A stretch of DNA of 25,433 nt from DASRCB01 sp035653295. Its GTDB lineage: Bacteria > Acidobacteriota > Terriglobia > Bryobacterales > Bryobacteraceae. Where the stretch lies: contig DASRCB010000029.1 in NCBI GenBank assembly GCA_035653295.1, positions 1-25,433 of the forward strand, read 5' to 3'. This document shows positions 15,600 through 22,591 of the stretch, one piece after another. The stretch's first letter is position 1, and the number at the start of each line of letters is the position of its first letter. The position numbers and the translations under genes were made by a program. The notes beneath the pieces were generated by a model, which saw only the letters and a list, made by a program, of their open reading frames with translations, did not search any database and was not told where the DNA came from.

Positions 15600-15605
15600 T
15601 ACACT
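15600..15605 (+). promoter_or_regulatory. Predicted -10 element of the GH43-like gene
   Basis: TACACT lies 5 bases before the TTG at 15611. It has no visible -35 or ribosome binding site, so the call is weak. Confidence 0.3.
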
Positions 15606-15610
15606 CCGAC

Positions 15611-16588
15611 TTGGCCCAACCGATTCACACGCGCATCTTCGACGCCGGCCAGGGCTATGGCGCGATCACCGGTCTGCGGACATTGGTCGACTGCACGGTC
15701 GTAAAGCGCGAAAAGAGATGGTGGATGTACCTCTGCGGCGCCGAGACAGGCTCGCATGAGATCGACATGTTCAGCGCCAGCCTGCCCGAGGGAGCGCCGC
15801 TGTCCGCAACCGGATGGTCCCTCACGGCTCGCACGGATGACCCGACCCGGCCCGCTCTCCTTGCCGGCAAATCGCGAAGCCACTGGTGGGACGGGGCGGG
15901 TGGCCGCCACTGCGTGTCGTATGCACGCGGCTGGGACCCACGGGCCCACGCGTGGGTCGATCGGCTCTATTACGCGGGCGCGGCACGGGATTTCATGGGC
16001 CCGTACGCGATTGGCTACCTCGAGTGGGACGACGAGAACTGGCTGGACCAGGAAGCGCCCGTCTTTACCGCGAACGAATACTGGGAGCGCGGCAGCGTCT
16101 ACGAGCCGAACCTCATTTATGACAACGACCGGTGGAAGCTATGGTACGTCGCGGGCGCAAACCAGGATGATTACCTGGTTCAGGGCTACGCCGAAAGCCC
16201 TGACGGCCGTACGAAGTGGTCTCATCATCGGATCGTGTTCCCGCCCGAAGACAAGGTCTTCGATTTCTGCCCAGCCCGGTTCGAGCACGGTTACGAGGCG
16301 GTCTTCGCGCGCGTGAACGTCAGCGGCGCAGAACTGCCTAAGACTGGATTGTGGTGGTGCGAAGCCGAGGAGCCCTCACCCGACATCTCGCGGTGGAGCG
16401 AACCGATTCGAATCGCCGGCCCCGGCCCCTGGAAACCCGTGCTGCTCCAGTCCGAAACGGACCCAAACCGCAGGTTTGTGTTCCACGACAACCAGTACCC
16501 CAACACGACTGGGAGGGGAATTCCGATCCACTTCACCGTCGACTGCCTTGAGTTCGATCGGCAGTCACTGCCGAAATTGGCCCCCTAA
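15611..16588 (+). CDS. GH43-like five-bladed beta-propeller protein (putative glycosidase)
   Basis: This protein of about 325 residues has the repeating pattern of glycoside hydrolase propellers (GH43/GH32/GH130 type): blade strands such as DCTVVKREKRWWMYLCG (27-43), SYARG and RLYYAGA (about 103-124), and SVYEPNLIYDNDRWKLWYVAG (162-182) followed by GYAESPDGRTKW. Candidate acidic catalytic residues include Asp27 and Glu165, but no family-specific set can be confirmed. There is no signal peptide, so it is probably cytoplasmic. The frame opens at 15566 and has no ATG before residue 39. TTG 15611 is the most sensible start because conserved-looking strands begin right after it. It is divergent from acs with only 60 bases between. 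Substrate and true activity are unknown. Confidence 0.75.
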   Translation: MAQPIHTRIFDAGQGYGAITGLRTLVDCTVVKREKRWWMYLCGAETGSHEIDMFSASLPEGAPLSATGWSLTARTDDPTRPALLAGKSRSHWWDGAGGRHCVSYARGWDPRAHAWVDRLYYAGAARDFMGPYAIGYLEWDDENWLDQEAPVFTANEYWERGSVYEPNLIYDNDRWKLWYVAGANQDDYLVQGYAESPDGRTKWSHHRIVFPPEDKVFDFCPARFEHGYEAVFARVNVSGAELPKTGLWWCEAEEPSPDISRWSEPIRIAGPGPWKPVLLQSETDPNRRFVFHDNQYPNTTGRGIPIHFTVDCLEFDRQSLPKLAP

Positions 16589-16590
16589 AT

Positions 16591-16739
16591 GGGAAGAGCT
16601 TTGAACCGACAGGTTCAAAGCTCAAGGAACTGGTTGGGCAGGGTTGTTGATTGGGTTTTTAGCAGAAATGTCGTTGGTGTGTGGTGTCTACAGCAGAGGG
16701 TCTTGGCTGGGGATCAACCTTTGTTCCTTGAGCCTTCCC
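16591..16739 (+). ncRNA. Candidate structured RNA (three-way junction) of unknown family
   Basis: This G/T-rich, non-coding stretch holds nested inverted repeats. An outer stem pairs GGGAAG (16591-16596) with CTTCCC (16734-16739). Inside it is a perfect 12-bp hairpin, GAGCTTTGAACC (16596-16607) with GGTTCAAAGCTC (16612-16623) around a GACA loop. Beside that, GCTCAAGGAAC (16620-16630) pairs with GTTCCTTGAGC (16723-16733), and further in GTTGAT (16646-16651) pairs with ATCAAC (16713-16718). The second stem competes with the base of the first hairpin, so two alternative folds are possible. G/T richness on the plus strand favours plus-strand RNA because of wobble pairing. I do not recognise a known family, and a mobile palindromic element is the main alternative. 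Confidence 0.5.
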
Positions 16740-16941
16740 TTTAATCATCGATCTGCCTTAAAGCAACGCTCGTGCCAAAGGCTATCTCGCACATCTTCAA
16801 CGCATTAATTCGATGCACGGACCCTGCGAACGCAATTCTTACCGAAACGGTACCGTCAACCGTACCATCCGCGTGCAAATCTGACTCCTGCCGTACCGGA
16901 TTGAACCTGGCAGGATCGGGCGACCACATCCGCAAGGTCAG
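16740..16941. other. Intergenic stretch without a supported gene
   Basis: Together with the candidate RNA this completes a 353-base gap between convergent genes. A minus-strand frame of 62 codons from ATG 16929 to TAA 16741 exists, but it has no ribosome binding site and weak GC bias at third positions. The stretch holds a 10-bp palindrome ACGGTACCGT (16847-16856) and two copies of CCGTACC (16860-16866 and 16891-16897) spaced 31 bases apart; their role is unknown. Confidence 0.4.
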
Positions 16942-18231
16942 TCAGTCCAGCGCGTACAGATAACCGTCCGTGCTACCGAAGTAAACGACCCCGTCCACGA
17001 CCAGTGGAGACGAGAAGATCACCCCGGCACTGAACTGGCGATCCGCGGCGACAATCGGCGCTTCCCTCCACGGCGAGTAGAACAGCAGTCCGCCGTTGAT
17101 TTTCCGCTCGGAGGTGAGCGTCCAGTCCTGGTTCTTCTTCGAGGTTTCTGTCTCGAATCGCCACAGCAGGGCGCCACTCGAAAGATCGCGGGCCTCCAGC
17201 GTGCCGTTCAGAACGCCGTAGTACGCGATACCCGAGGCGATCGCCGGAGACGAGAACACGTATGCGGTCGTGCTCTGCTTCAGCACGGGTTTCCCCGTGG
17301 CCGCATCAGCGACGTGGAACAGGCTCGAGTCGGAGGTCGCGAACACCACCTTGCCATCCACCACGGCCGGTGAAACAATCACCCAGCTTCCCTCATTCGG
17401 GAAACGCCACTTCTCCTTTCCCGTAGCGGCATCGAGGGCATACACGTTGGAATCGCGGCAGCCCGTGTAGACCACGCCTTCGACTACCGCGGGCGACGAC
17501 TGAAATCCCACCTGGTTGTGAATGACCGGATCCTCGCCTCCGTGAAATCTCCATTTCTCTTTACCTGTCGCGGCATCGATGGCGTAGAAGTAGCTGTCCC
17601 AGCTCCCCACGTAGATCGTGCCGGAATCGAAAGCCGGGGACGCGTGCACCACATCGCCGGTGGCGAACTTCCACCGCAGTTCGCCGCTGGCGGCATCGAG
17701 CGCGTACACATTCCCGTCGCCGCTTCCGAAGTAGACGGCGCCCTGCTCCACCACCGGGCTCGACAGGTAAACATCGTACGGATCGGGGATGGTCTGGTTC
17801 TTCGGCAGCAGCCCGTGAATGCCTTTGGCTTCGAACCGCCGCTCGCCGCCGGTGGTAAACCGCCATCGCAGGCGGCCGCTGTCGGCCTCCACGGCATAAA
17901 ACCGCCCGTCGTAGCTGCCGAAGTAGACGAGACCGTTGGCGACCGCAGGACTGCAGGGCGCCGGGCCACGAGTCACGAACCGCCACTTCTGTCGACCGGT
18001 CGCGGCATCGACCGCGTAGACGTTCCCGTCGTCGCTGCCGAAATAGATCACGCCTTTGGCCCACACCGGCGAGGACACGATGCGATCCCCCGTCGGAAAT
18101 CTCCACTTGACGCCGTGCAACTGCCGCGGACCTGGTCCGGCGTACCGGCCTGTGTGTGCCGCGTCCGCACGAAACATCGACTGTCCGAAACAAAGGCCGC
18201 CGAATACGGCGACGAGCATGGTGGTTCGCAT
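16942..18231 (-). CDS. Secreted PQQ-type eight-bladed beta-propeller protein
   Basis: The 429-residue protein starts with a signal peptide (TTMLVAVFGGLCFGQ). It consists of repeats with the pattern SSPxVxxGxVYFGSxDGxxYALDAATGxxKWRF. I count eight. The last (SSPLVVDGVVYFGS to YALD) lacks the WRF strand, which the N-terminal GVKWRFPTG supplies, giving a closed eight-bladed ring. Such proteins resemble BamB or PQQ-dependent dehydrogenases, but no catalytic residues of the dehydrogenases are obvious, so a scaffold or binding role in the periplasm is more likely. I prefer ATG 18231 with GAGGA eight bases upstream over the GTG at 18246. The start sits just after the stop of the preceding gene (18243), so the two are cotranscribed. 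Confidence 0.9.
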   Translation of the reverse strand: MRTTMLVAVFGGLCFGQSMFRADAAHTGRYAGPGPRQLHGVKWRFPTGDRIVSSPVWAKGVIYFGSDDGNVYAVDAATGRQKWRFVTRGPAPCSPAVANGLVYFGSYDGRFYAVEADSGRLRWRFTTGGERRFEAKGIHGLLPKNQTIPDPYDVYLSSPVVEQGAVYFGSGDGNVYALDAASGELRWKFATGDVVHASPAFDSGTIYVGSWDSYFYAIDAATGKEKWRFHGGEDPVIHNQVGFQSSPAVVEGVVYTGCRDSNVYALDAATGKEKWRFPNEGSWVIVSPAVVDGKVVFATSDSSLFHVADAATGKPVLKQSTTAYVFSSPAIASGIAYYGVLNGTLEARDLSSGALLWRFETETSKKNQDWTLTSERKINGGLLFYSPWREAPIVAADRQFSAGVIFSSPLVVDGVVYFGSTDGYLYALD

Positions 18232-18242
18232 GTTGTAGGTCC

Positions 18243-18971
18243 TCACCGGGGCTGGGCGACGCGGTGCAGAACGAGCGCTGCCTCATACGGGCCCTGCTGC
18301 CACGTTCCGCTGATTTCTCCGCCGCCGTACCGGGCGTCGTAGATCAGGTACTGATCCGGAATCTCGAGGGTTAACAGATCGGACTCCTGGGTGACCAGTG
18401 GAACATCCAGGTGGACTTCGCGGCGACCTTTCAGGTCGAGCTTCGCGGAACCGTGCCCGTCCGCCCGGTTCGCCAGCGATAGGCGGACGTGCACGTTATG
18501 GTCGATGAACATCATGTCCCCTTCCCATGCGCCTTCCATCTCTTTTGCGACAGCGGCGCTTTGCCGCGGAGGTTCGACCTGCGGCGGCCCAGTCCGGTGC
18601 AAAGTAAAGGGCGCTTGATTGCCGGCCTGCTCGAAATCGCCCGTGAACGCGCCGCCCGGGGTGAGATGCCCGTGAATCCTCACGCCGCCGAGCGCGCCTT
18701 TGATGGCGAACGCCACATCTGAGCCCTGGATTGCAATGTCGGACAGCTGCACGCCGGCCACGTCGAACCCCGGCAGGATCGCGGAACCGACCCAGGTTCC
18801 GCCGTTGCTCCGGGCCAAATCGATAACCATCCCGCAAGTTTGGCCGGGCATTTGAAGCTCGCCCTCCCAACGCGCCGCGGCAGGTTCAGCGGCATTGGCA
18901 AGCAGGGCTGCAATACAGCCGAGTGCGGCTCGAGCCAGCATAGACATGCGCGTCGCCGTAGCAAACCCCAT
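18243..18971 (-). CDS. Secreted two-repeat protein of unknown function
   Basis: This protein of up to 242 residues has a signal peptide (MLARAALGCIAALLANAAE). It then has two similar beta-rich modules, about 34-127 (WEGELQMPGQTCGMVIDLA, ending PFTLHRTGPP) and about 147-240 (AWEGDMMFIDHNVHVRLSLA, ending AALVLHRVAQP). Both begin W-E-G and end in a hydrophobic strand plus LHR, which suggests an internal duplication of a lipocalin-like beta-barrel unit. From memory similar units occur beside secreted hydrolases in Acidobacteriota; I could not check this. There is no enzyme motif. The start could be ATG 18971 or ATG 18947, with neither ribosome binding site clear. The stop is 11 bases from the PQQ gene start, so they likely form an operon and may act together in the periplasm. 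Confidence 0.8.
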   Translation of the reverse strand: MGFATATRMSMLARAALGCIAALLANAAEPAAARWEGELQMPGQTCGMVIDLARSNGGTWVGSAILPGFDVAGVQLSDIAIQGSDVAFAIKGALGGVRIHGHLTPGGAFTGDFEQAGNQAPFTLHRTGPPQVEPPRQSAAVAKEMEGAWEGDMMFIDHNVHVRLSLANRADGHGSAKLDLKGRREVHLDVPLVTQESDLLTLEIPDQYLIYDARYGGGEISGTWQQGPYEAALVLHRVAQPR

Positions 18972-19059
18972 GCCACGCTCAGTATCGGCCAGTGTTGAGT
19001 AATCCCGCGGTCAGGTGTTCAATCGTGGTACGGCGTGGTCGCAGGTGGACAGAGAAGCC

Positions 19060-19617
19060 TCAACCGGATGCCTTCGCGGCGAGCAGCGGAAGCGGATCGA
19101 TTGGACCGCTTGCGGTGTAAACGCCGAAATGCAGGTGAGGCGGTGTGGTTCGCGCGTTCCCCGTGTTCCCGACATAACCAATGACCGTCCCCCGACCCAC
19201 ATCTGCGCCGATGTGGTCGGCCGCTACGTAGCGGTCCAGATGAGCGTAGTAGTAGGTGCGGCCACCGGCGCCGAGCACCGACACTGTGTGACCGCCCAGT
19301 CGGTTTTCGCCCACGTGCACAATCACCCCGGAGGCGGCCGCGACTACGGGCGTGCCGCGTGGCGCGAAGATGTCCTGACCTTCGTGGCGGCGCGCCCGGC
19401 CCCGGCGCGCGTGCCAGGTATCGGCAACACGCCGCACGCTGACTCCTGCCACCGGCATCGTGAGATTACGGTCAGGCGGCTCGGCCATGAGGCGGGCGAT
19501 GCGGAACGGCAGCTCGATATTTTGCCAGCCTGCCCATAACGGCCCCAGACCGTAGTTGTTGACGACGAAAGTGGCCACTGCCGCCACAGACAGCACAACC
19601 AGAACCCCGGATCGCAC
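19060..19617 (-). CDS. Membrane-anchored M23 (LytM) family metallopeptidase
   Basis: The 185-residue protein has an N-terminal membrane anchor (about 3-22) followed by a LytM peptidase domain (about 75-175). The zinc ligands are all visible: His78 and Asp82 in HEGQDIFAP, and His161 and His163 in HLHFGVY, with His126 in YYYAHLD as the further active-site histidine. Enzymes of this family cut peptide cross-links in peptidoglycan, so it probably acts in the periplasm on the cell wall. The complete site suggests an active enzyme and not a regulatory EnvC/NlpD type. The start is a GTG at 19617 that lacks a strong ribosome binding site. It lies 9 bases after the HNH gene stop, consistent with one transcript. 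Confidence 0.9.
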   Translation of the reverse strand: MRSGVLVVLSVAAVATFVVNNYGLGPLWAGWQNIELPFRIARLMAEPPDRNLTMPVAGVSVRRVADTWHARRGRARRHEGQDIFAPRGTPVVAAASGVIVHVGENRLGGHTVSVLGAGGRTYYYAHLDRYVAADHIGADVGRGTVIGYVGNTGNARTTPPHLHFGVYTASGPIDPLPLLAAKASG

Positions 19618-19626
19618 GCTCAGATT

Positions 19627-20106
19627 TTAGATGCTTGCCGCCGTGCGTGCGTCGCGCAGCCGTCTTCTGAGTTCGTCGGTGGCGCGCCGGTGGCACTTCA
19701 GGCAGAGGGTTCGAATATTGGACAGGTCGCATTCCCCTCCGCCCTCAGCCACCGGCACGATGTGGTCGGCATCCCAGAGGCTGCGGCGCACGCCGGGTCG
19801 AAGGCCGAACTCCGCGAACGCGCGCAGGCGTGCCCCGCCCCGCAGACGCCGGATGCGATTGAACTCACGAACGCAGTCCAGACCGCAGCCGGCGCACACG
19901 CCGCGATCGCGCTCGAACGCCCTTTCCCGCAGGTACCCTGGGTCGGACCGCAGCCGCCACTCTTCCACGCACCAGTTGGAGCAGAACGTCCGCCGGCCGG
20001 CGGGGACCTCGAGTCCGCACCAGCGGCACAGCGGCCGCCCGCCTGGGCCTCTCGGCAGCGAGGCAGGGTTGGCAGGTCCCCCCGGCATGGAGCGCGCCGT
20101 GCTCAT
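19627..20106 (-). CDS. HNH endonuclease
   Basis: The 159-residue protein has an HNH nuclease domain at the C-terminus: WDADHIVPVAEGG (111-123), LSNIRTLC (128-135) and CLKCH (135-139), with His115, Asn130 and His139 as the HNH triad. Cys71/Cys74 and Cys135/Cys138 probably hold a structural zinc. A second cysteine pair set (Cys27/Cys30 and Cys42/Cys46) forms a likely N-terminal zinc ribbon, which together with the McrA-like core suggests binding of nicked or modified DNA. The target is unknown. No methylase or restriction partner is nearby, so a repair or housekeeping nuclease is more likely than a restriction enzyme. A -10-like TACAAT lies at 20116-20121, 9 bases before the start. Confidence 0.88.
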   Translation of the reverse strand: MSTARSMPGGPANPASLPRGPGGRPLCRWCGLEVPAGRRTFCSNWCVEEWRLRSDPGYLRERAFERDRGVCAGCGLDCVREFNRIRRLRGGARLRAFAEFGLRPGVRRSLWDADHIVPVAEGGGECDLSNIRTLCLKCHRRATDELRRRLRDARTAASI

Positions 20107-20115
20107 TCCTGAAAC

Positions 20116-20121
20116 ATTGTA
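20116..20121 (-). promoter_or_regulatory. Predicted -10 element of the HNH-M23 transcript
   Basis: TACAAT on the minus strand, nine bases upstream of the HNH start codon; no convincing -35. AGGA directly abuts the ATG, so the leader would be nearly absent. Confidence 0.35.
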
Positions 20122-20207
20122 CGCCAGGGATGTTTCCGCAAAGCCGCCAATCGCAGGAGGCAGGGAACAACTTTGCCGCGTTACACATCTAACGGTACAA
20201 GACTGGG

Positions 20208-20236
20208 TTGCGACCCCAGAGTTGATTCGGTATACT
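20208..20236 (+). promoter_or_regulatory. Predicted promoter of the TPR protein
   Basis: A -35-like TTGCGA (20208-20213), a 17-base spacer and a -10 TATACT (20231-20236) imply a leader of about 108 bases. A 5-bp dyad CTGGG (20203-20207) with CCCAG (20215-20219) straddles the -35 and could be an operator. Confidence 0.6.
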
Positions 20237-20350
20237 CCGCATTGCGTTAGACTTATCGTATCGAGCTCAGGCCGGACAGCGGGCGCATCCGCCGCGCCTC
20301 GTTCCGCCCGGAGCAGGAATCAGACGAAAATTACTCGGGAGGCTAGTTTG

Positions 20351-21721
20351 GTGAAAGCATCGAGATTGCTGATGGCTGTGGCGGTGACGGGGATATTGAG
20401 CATCGCCTCGCCCGACCTCATGCTCGCCCAGGACACCGGCACGCAGAGCCAGGGCCAGACTCAGGGCGGCGCTCAGGCCAGCGGCGGAACCGCCGCACAG
20501 GGCCCGCAGAAGAACTGGAAAGACCGCAACGAATACGACCTGTACGTGAGCATCACCAAGGAGACCGATCCCCACAAGAAGATCGATCTCCTCAATCAGT
20601 GGCAGAGCAAGTATCCCAATACGGAGTTCAAAGACCTGCGGGACGCGCTCTTCCTGACCACCTACGCCGCGCTCAACCAGCCGCAGCAGACCATCGACGC
20701 GGCGAAAACCATTTTGGCGACGGACCCCTCAAACTTCCAGGCGCTCTATTTCACTACCATCATGGCGCCGCAGATCACGCCGGTCACGCCCGACGTGCTG
20801 GATCAGGCGGAAAAGGCGGCTAACGGCCTCATCGCCGCGATCCCGACGCAGTTCGATGCCTCGAAGAAACCCGCTCAGGTCAGCCAAACCGACTGGGACA
20901 AGGCTAAGACCGACACCGAGGCTCTGGCCCACACGACGCTCGGCTGGGTCGCCATGCAGCGAAAGGATTACGCCAAAGCAGAAACCGAGTTCACCCAGAG
21001 CCTCCAGCAAAACCCCGCCGCTGGTCAGGTTTCTTACTGGCTGGGCACCGTAATTCTGGCCGAGAAAGATCCCAACAAGCAGGCCCCGGCGCTGTACGAA
21101 TTCGCTCGTGCGGCGGCCTACGACGGCGCGGGTTCACTCAATCCCGCCGGCCGTGCGCAGGTAAAGCAGTACCTGACCAAGGCCTACACGGACTACCATG
21201 GCGGCGCGGATGGTCTCGACCAGCTGCTGGCCCAGGCGAAGACGGCGGCCATACCGCCGGGAGGATTGCTGAACTTCAAGATCCTGAGCACTGCCGACAA
21301 GGCCGCGGAAGAAGCCAAAAAGCAACAGGAACTGGCGCAGCAAAACCCCAGTCTCGCGCTCTGGCTGAACCTCAAGAACGAACTCACGGGCGCCAACGGC
21401 GAATCGTACTTCAACACCAATATGAAGGGCGCGCAGACGCCGGCATTCACCGGAGCGTTGGTCAGCGAAGAGCCGGAGACGCGGCCGAGGAAGCTGGTGC
21501 TGGCCATTGCCGATGGCAAGACGCCGGACTGCACCATCGAGCTTGAATCCCCGCTGCCCGGAAAGGCCGATCCGGGGACGCAGATCACCTTCCAGGGCAT
21601 TGCGCAGAGCTACACCGCAAACCCATTCATGGTGACGTTCAAAGCTGAGAAGGCCAATGTCAAAGGTTGGCCCGGTAAAGAGGCCCCGGTCCACCATCCG
21701 GCTCGCCGCCGCCGCGGCTGA
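20351..21721 (+). CDS. Secreted tetratricopeptide-repeat protein
   Basis: This 456-residue exported protein starts at GTG 20351, chosen for GGGAGG at 20337-20342 and because a signal peptide follows immediately (about 1-26, LLMAVAVTGILSIASPDLMLAQ). A Gln/Gly-rich linker (about 27-52) leads to helical repeats: YDLYVSITKETDPHKKIDLLNQW, a second TPR-like pair with ALNQPQQTIDAAKTILATDP, and a canonical TPR ALAHTTLGWVAMQRKDYAKAETEF. The C-terminal roughly 100 residues form a beta-rich module (TRPRKLVLAIADG, TIELESPLPG) ending in a basic tail HHPARRRRG. TPR proteins are scaffolds; the partner is unknown. The gene is monocistronic, with its own promoter and a strong terminator. The frame upstream of 20351 is the shadow of the HNH gene. 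Confidence 0.9.
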   Translation: MKASRLLMAVAVTGILSIASPDLMLAQDTGTQSQGQTQGGAQASGGTAAQGPQKNWKDRNEYDLYVSITKETDPHKKIDLLNQWQSKYPNTEFKDLRDALFLTTYAALNQPQQTIDAAKTILATDPSNFQALYFTTIMAPQITPVTPDVLDQAEKAANGLIAAIPTQFDASKKPAQVSQTDWDKAKTDTEALAHTTLGWVAMQRKDYAKAETEFTQSLQQNPAAGQVSYWLGTVILAEKDPNKQAPALYEFARAAAYDGAGSLNPAGRAQVKQYLTKAYTDYHGGADGLDQLLAQAKTAAIPPGGLLNFKILSTADKAAEEAKKQQELAQQNPSLALWLNLKNELTGANGESYFNTNMKGAQTPAFTGALVSEEPETRPRKLVLAIADGKTPDCTIELESPLPGKADPGTQITFQGIAQSYTANPFMVTFKAEKANVKGWPGKEAPVHHPARRRRG

Positions 21722-21742
21722 TCGCTCTCGTTAGCGCGACAG

Positions 21743-21776
21743 AGGCCGGCCTGAAGCGATTCGGGCCGGCCTTTTC
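21743..21776 (+). terminator. Strong rho-independent terminator
   Basis: A 13-bp stem (AGGCCGGCCTGAA at 21743-21755, with TTCGGGCCGGCCT at 21760-21772, including one T-G pair) closed by a GCGA tetraloop is followed by a T run at 21772-21775. It ends the TPR gene and also separates it from the convergent gene to the right. Confidence 0.9.
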
Positions 21777-22077
21777 AGTCTTTCAGCGCTTGTTCGAGAT
21801 CCGTCGCGAACGCGCGCAGCCGCCTTACCTGGTCCTCCGTCGCCCGCTGCTCGAACCCTCGCCTCACGAACCAGCCTTCGCCTCCCCGCCACAGCAGCAC
21901 CGCGAGTCCACTGTCCGTGAGCAGCCCCGGCGCGCCGATGTTCCCGAAGTTGTTCTCTTTGGTCCGTTCGACGAGCGAAACGAATCCATCGCGCTCGAAC
22001 AGGAAATGCGTGCTCAGGTCGGCTGCGGGAATGATCTGAATGCCGGCGGCGGCGATTTTCTCCAGCTTCTCGATCAC
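21775..22077 (-). CDS. Conserved-looking hypothetical protein coupled to the bifunctional nuclease
   Basis: The 100-residue protein starts at GTG 22077, which overlaps the nuclease stop as GTGA. It has two short helical ends (MIEKLEKIAAAG and RLRAFATDLEQALKD) around a mostly beta middle with aromatic clusters (THFLFERDGFVSLVERT, VLLWRGGEGWFVRRGFE). There is no signal peptide, membrane segment or cysteine. I do not recognise a family. The tight coupling suggests that it works with, or is needed in step with, the bifunctional nuclease. A different overlapping frame (21731-22105) is arginine-rich and looks like a shadow. Confidence 0.8.
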   Translation of the reverse strand: MIEKLEKIAAAGIQIIPAADLSTHFLFERDGFVSLVERTKENNFGNIGAPGLLTDSGLAVLLWRGGEGWFVRRGFEQRATEDQVRRLRAFATDLEQALKD

Positions 22078-22562
22078 ATCTTGTACCGGCCGAGGTCCTC
22101 GTCATTGAGTCCCTCCAGCCAGCGCCGCAGCTCTTCGTTGTTGTTCACCTTCTCGGAAACCGCGGTGGACATCTTCGAATTCTTCAGCACAACGTCATCG
22201 ACATAGATGGGGCAGTCAAGGCGCAGCGCCAGAGCGAGCGCGTCGCTCGGCCGCGAGTCCACGCTGATGAGCTCACCGTTCTTCTCCAGCCAGATCACAG
22301 CGTAAAAGGTGTCGTCGCGCAGGTCGCTCACCACCACCTTGCGCACGCCCGTATCCAGCCCGTGCAGCAGGATCTTGATGAGGTCGTGGGTCATCGGCCG
22401 GGGCGTTGAGACCTTTTCAATTTCGAGAGCAATCGCGTTGGCTTCGTAGATGCCGACCCAAATGGGTAGGATGGCCGTCCCACCAATATCCTTCAGCACC
22501 ACGATCGGCATGTTGGTAACCGGATCCATCATCAGCCCGCGAATCTTCATCTCGACTTCCAT
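22074..22562 (-). CDS. Bifunctional nuclease family protein (BFN/DUF151)
   Basis: The 162-residue protein is a typical BFN-domain protein. The domain spans about 1-130, with PIVVLKDIGGTAILPIWVG, EANAIALEIE, RPMTHDLI and VDSRPSDALALALR (the most conserved block). Members have been described as acting on DNA and RNA in plants and are widespread in bacteria, where their role is unclear. A charged helical tail (about 130-162) resembles a UVR-like segment. The start ATG 22562 has a purine-rich AGGGGG immediately upstream. It follows miaB by 29 bases and overlaps the next gene, so miaB, this gene and the 100-residue protein probably form one transcript. Confidence 0.92.
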   Translation of the reverse strand: MEVEMKIRGLMMDPVTNMPIVVLKDIGGTAILPIWVGIYEANAIALEIEKVSTPRPMTHDLIKILLHGLDTGVRKVVVSDLRDDTFYAVIWLEKNGELISVDSRPSDALALALRLDCPIYVDDVVLKNSKMSTAVSEKVNNNEELRRWLEGLNDEDLGRYKM

Positions 22563-22591
22563 GTTCCCCCCTTGCCGCCGCCAGTCCGACC

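Noticed and set aside
16741..16935. 64-codon frame on the minus strand downstream of the PQQ gene
   Set aside because: It lacks a ribosome binding site and strong codon bias, and no family is recognised. A plus-strand frame of similar length covers the same bases, so neither is favoured.
19627..20106. HNH nuclease as part of a restriction or defence system
   Set aside because: No methylase, helicase or other defence gene is nearby. Its neighbours are a cell-wall peptidase and a TPR protein.
19631..20350. Long N-terminal extension of the TPR protein frame
   Set aside because: It is Arg/Ser-rich and antisense to the HNH gene, and a ribosome binding site plus signal peptide mark GTG 20351 as the start.
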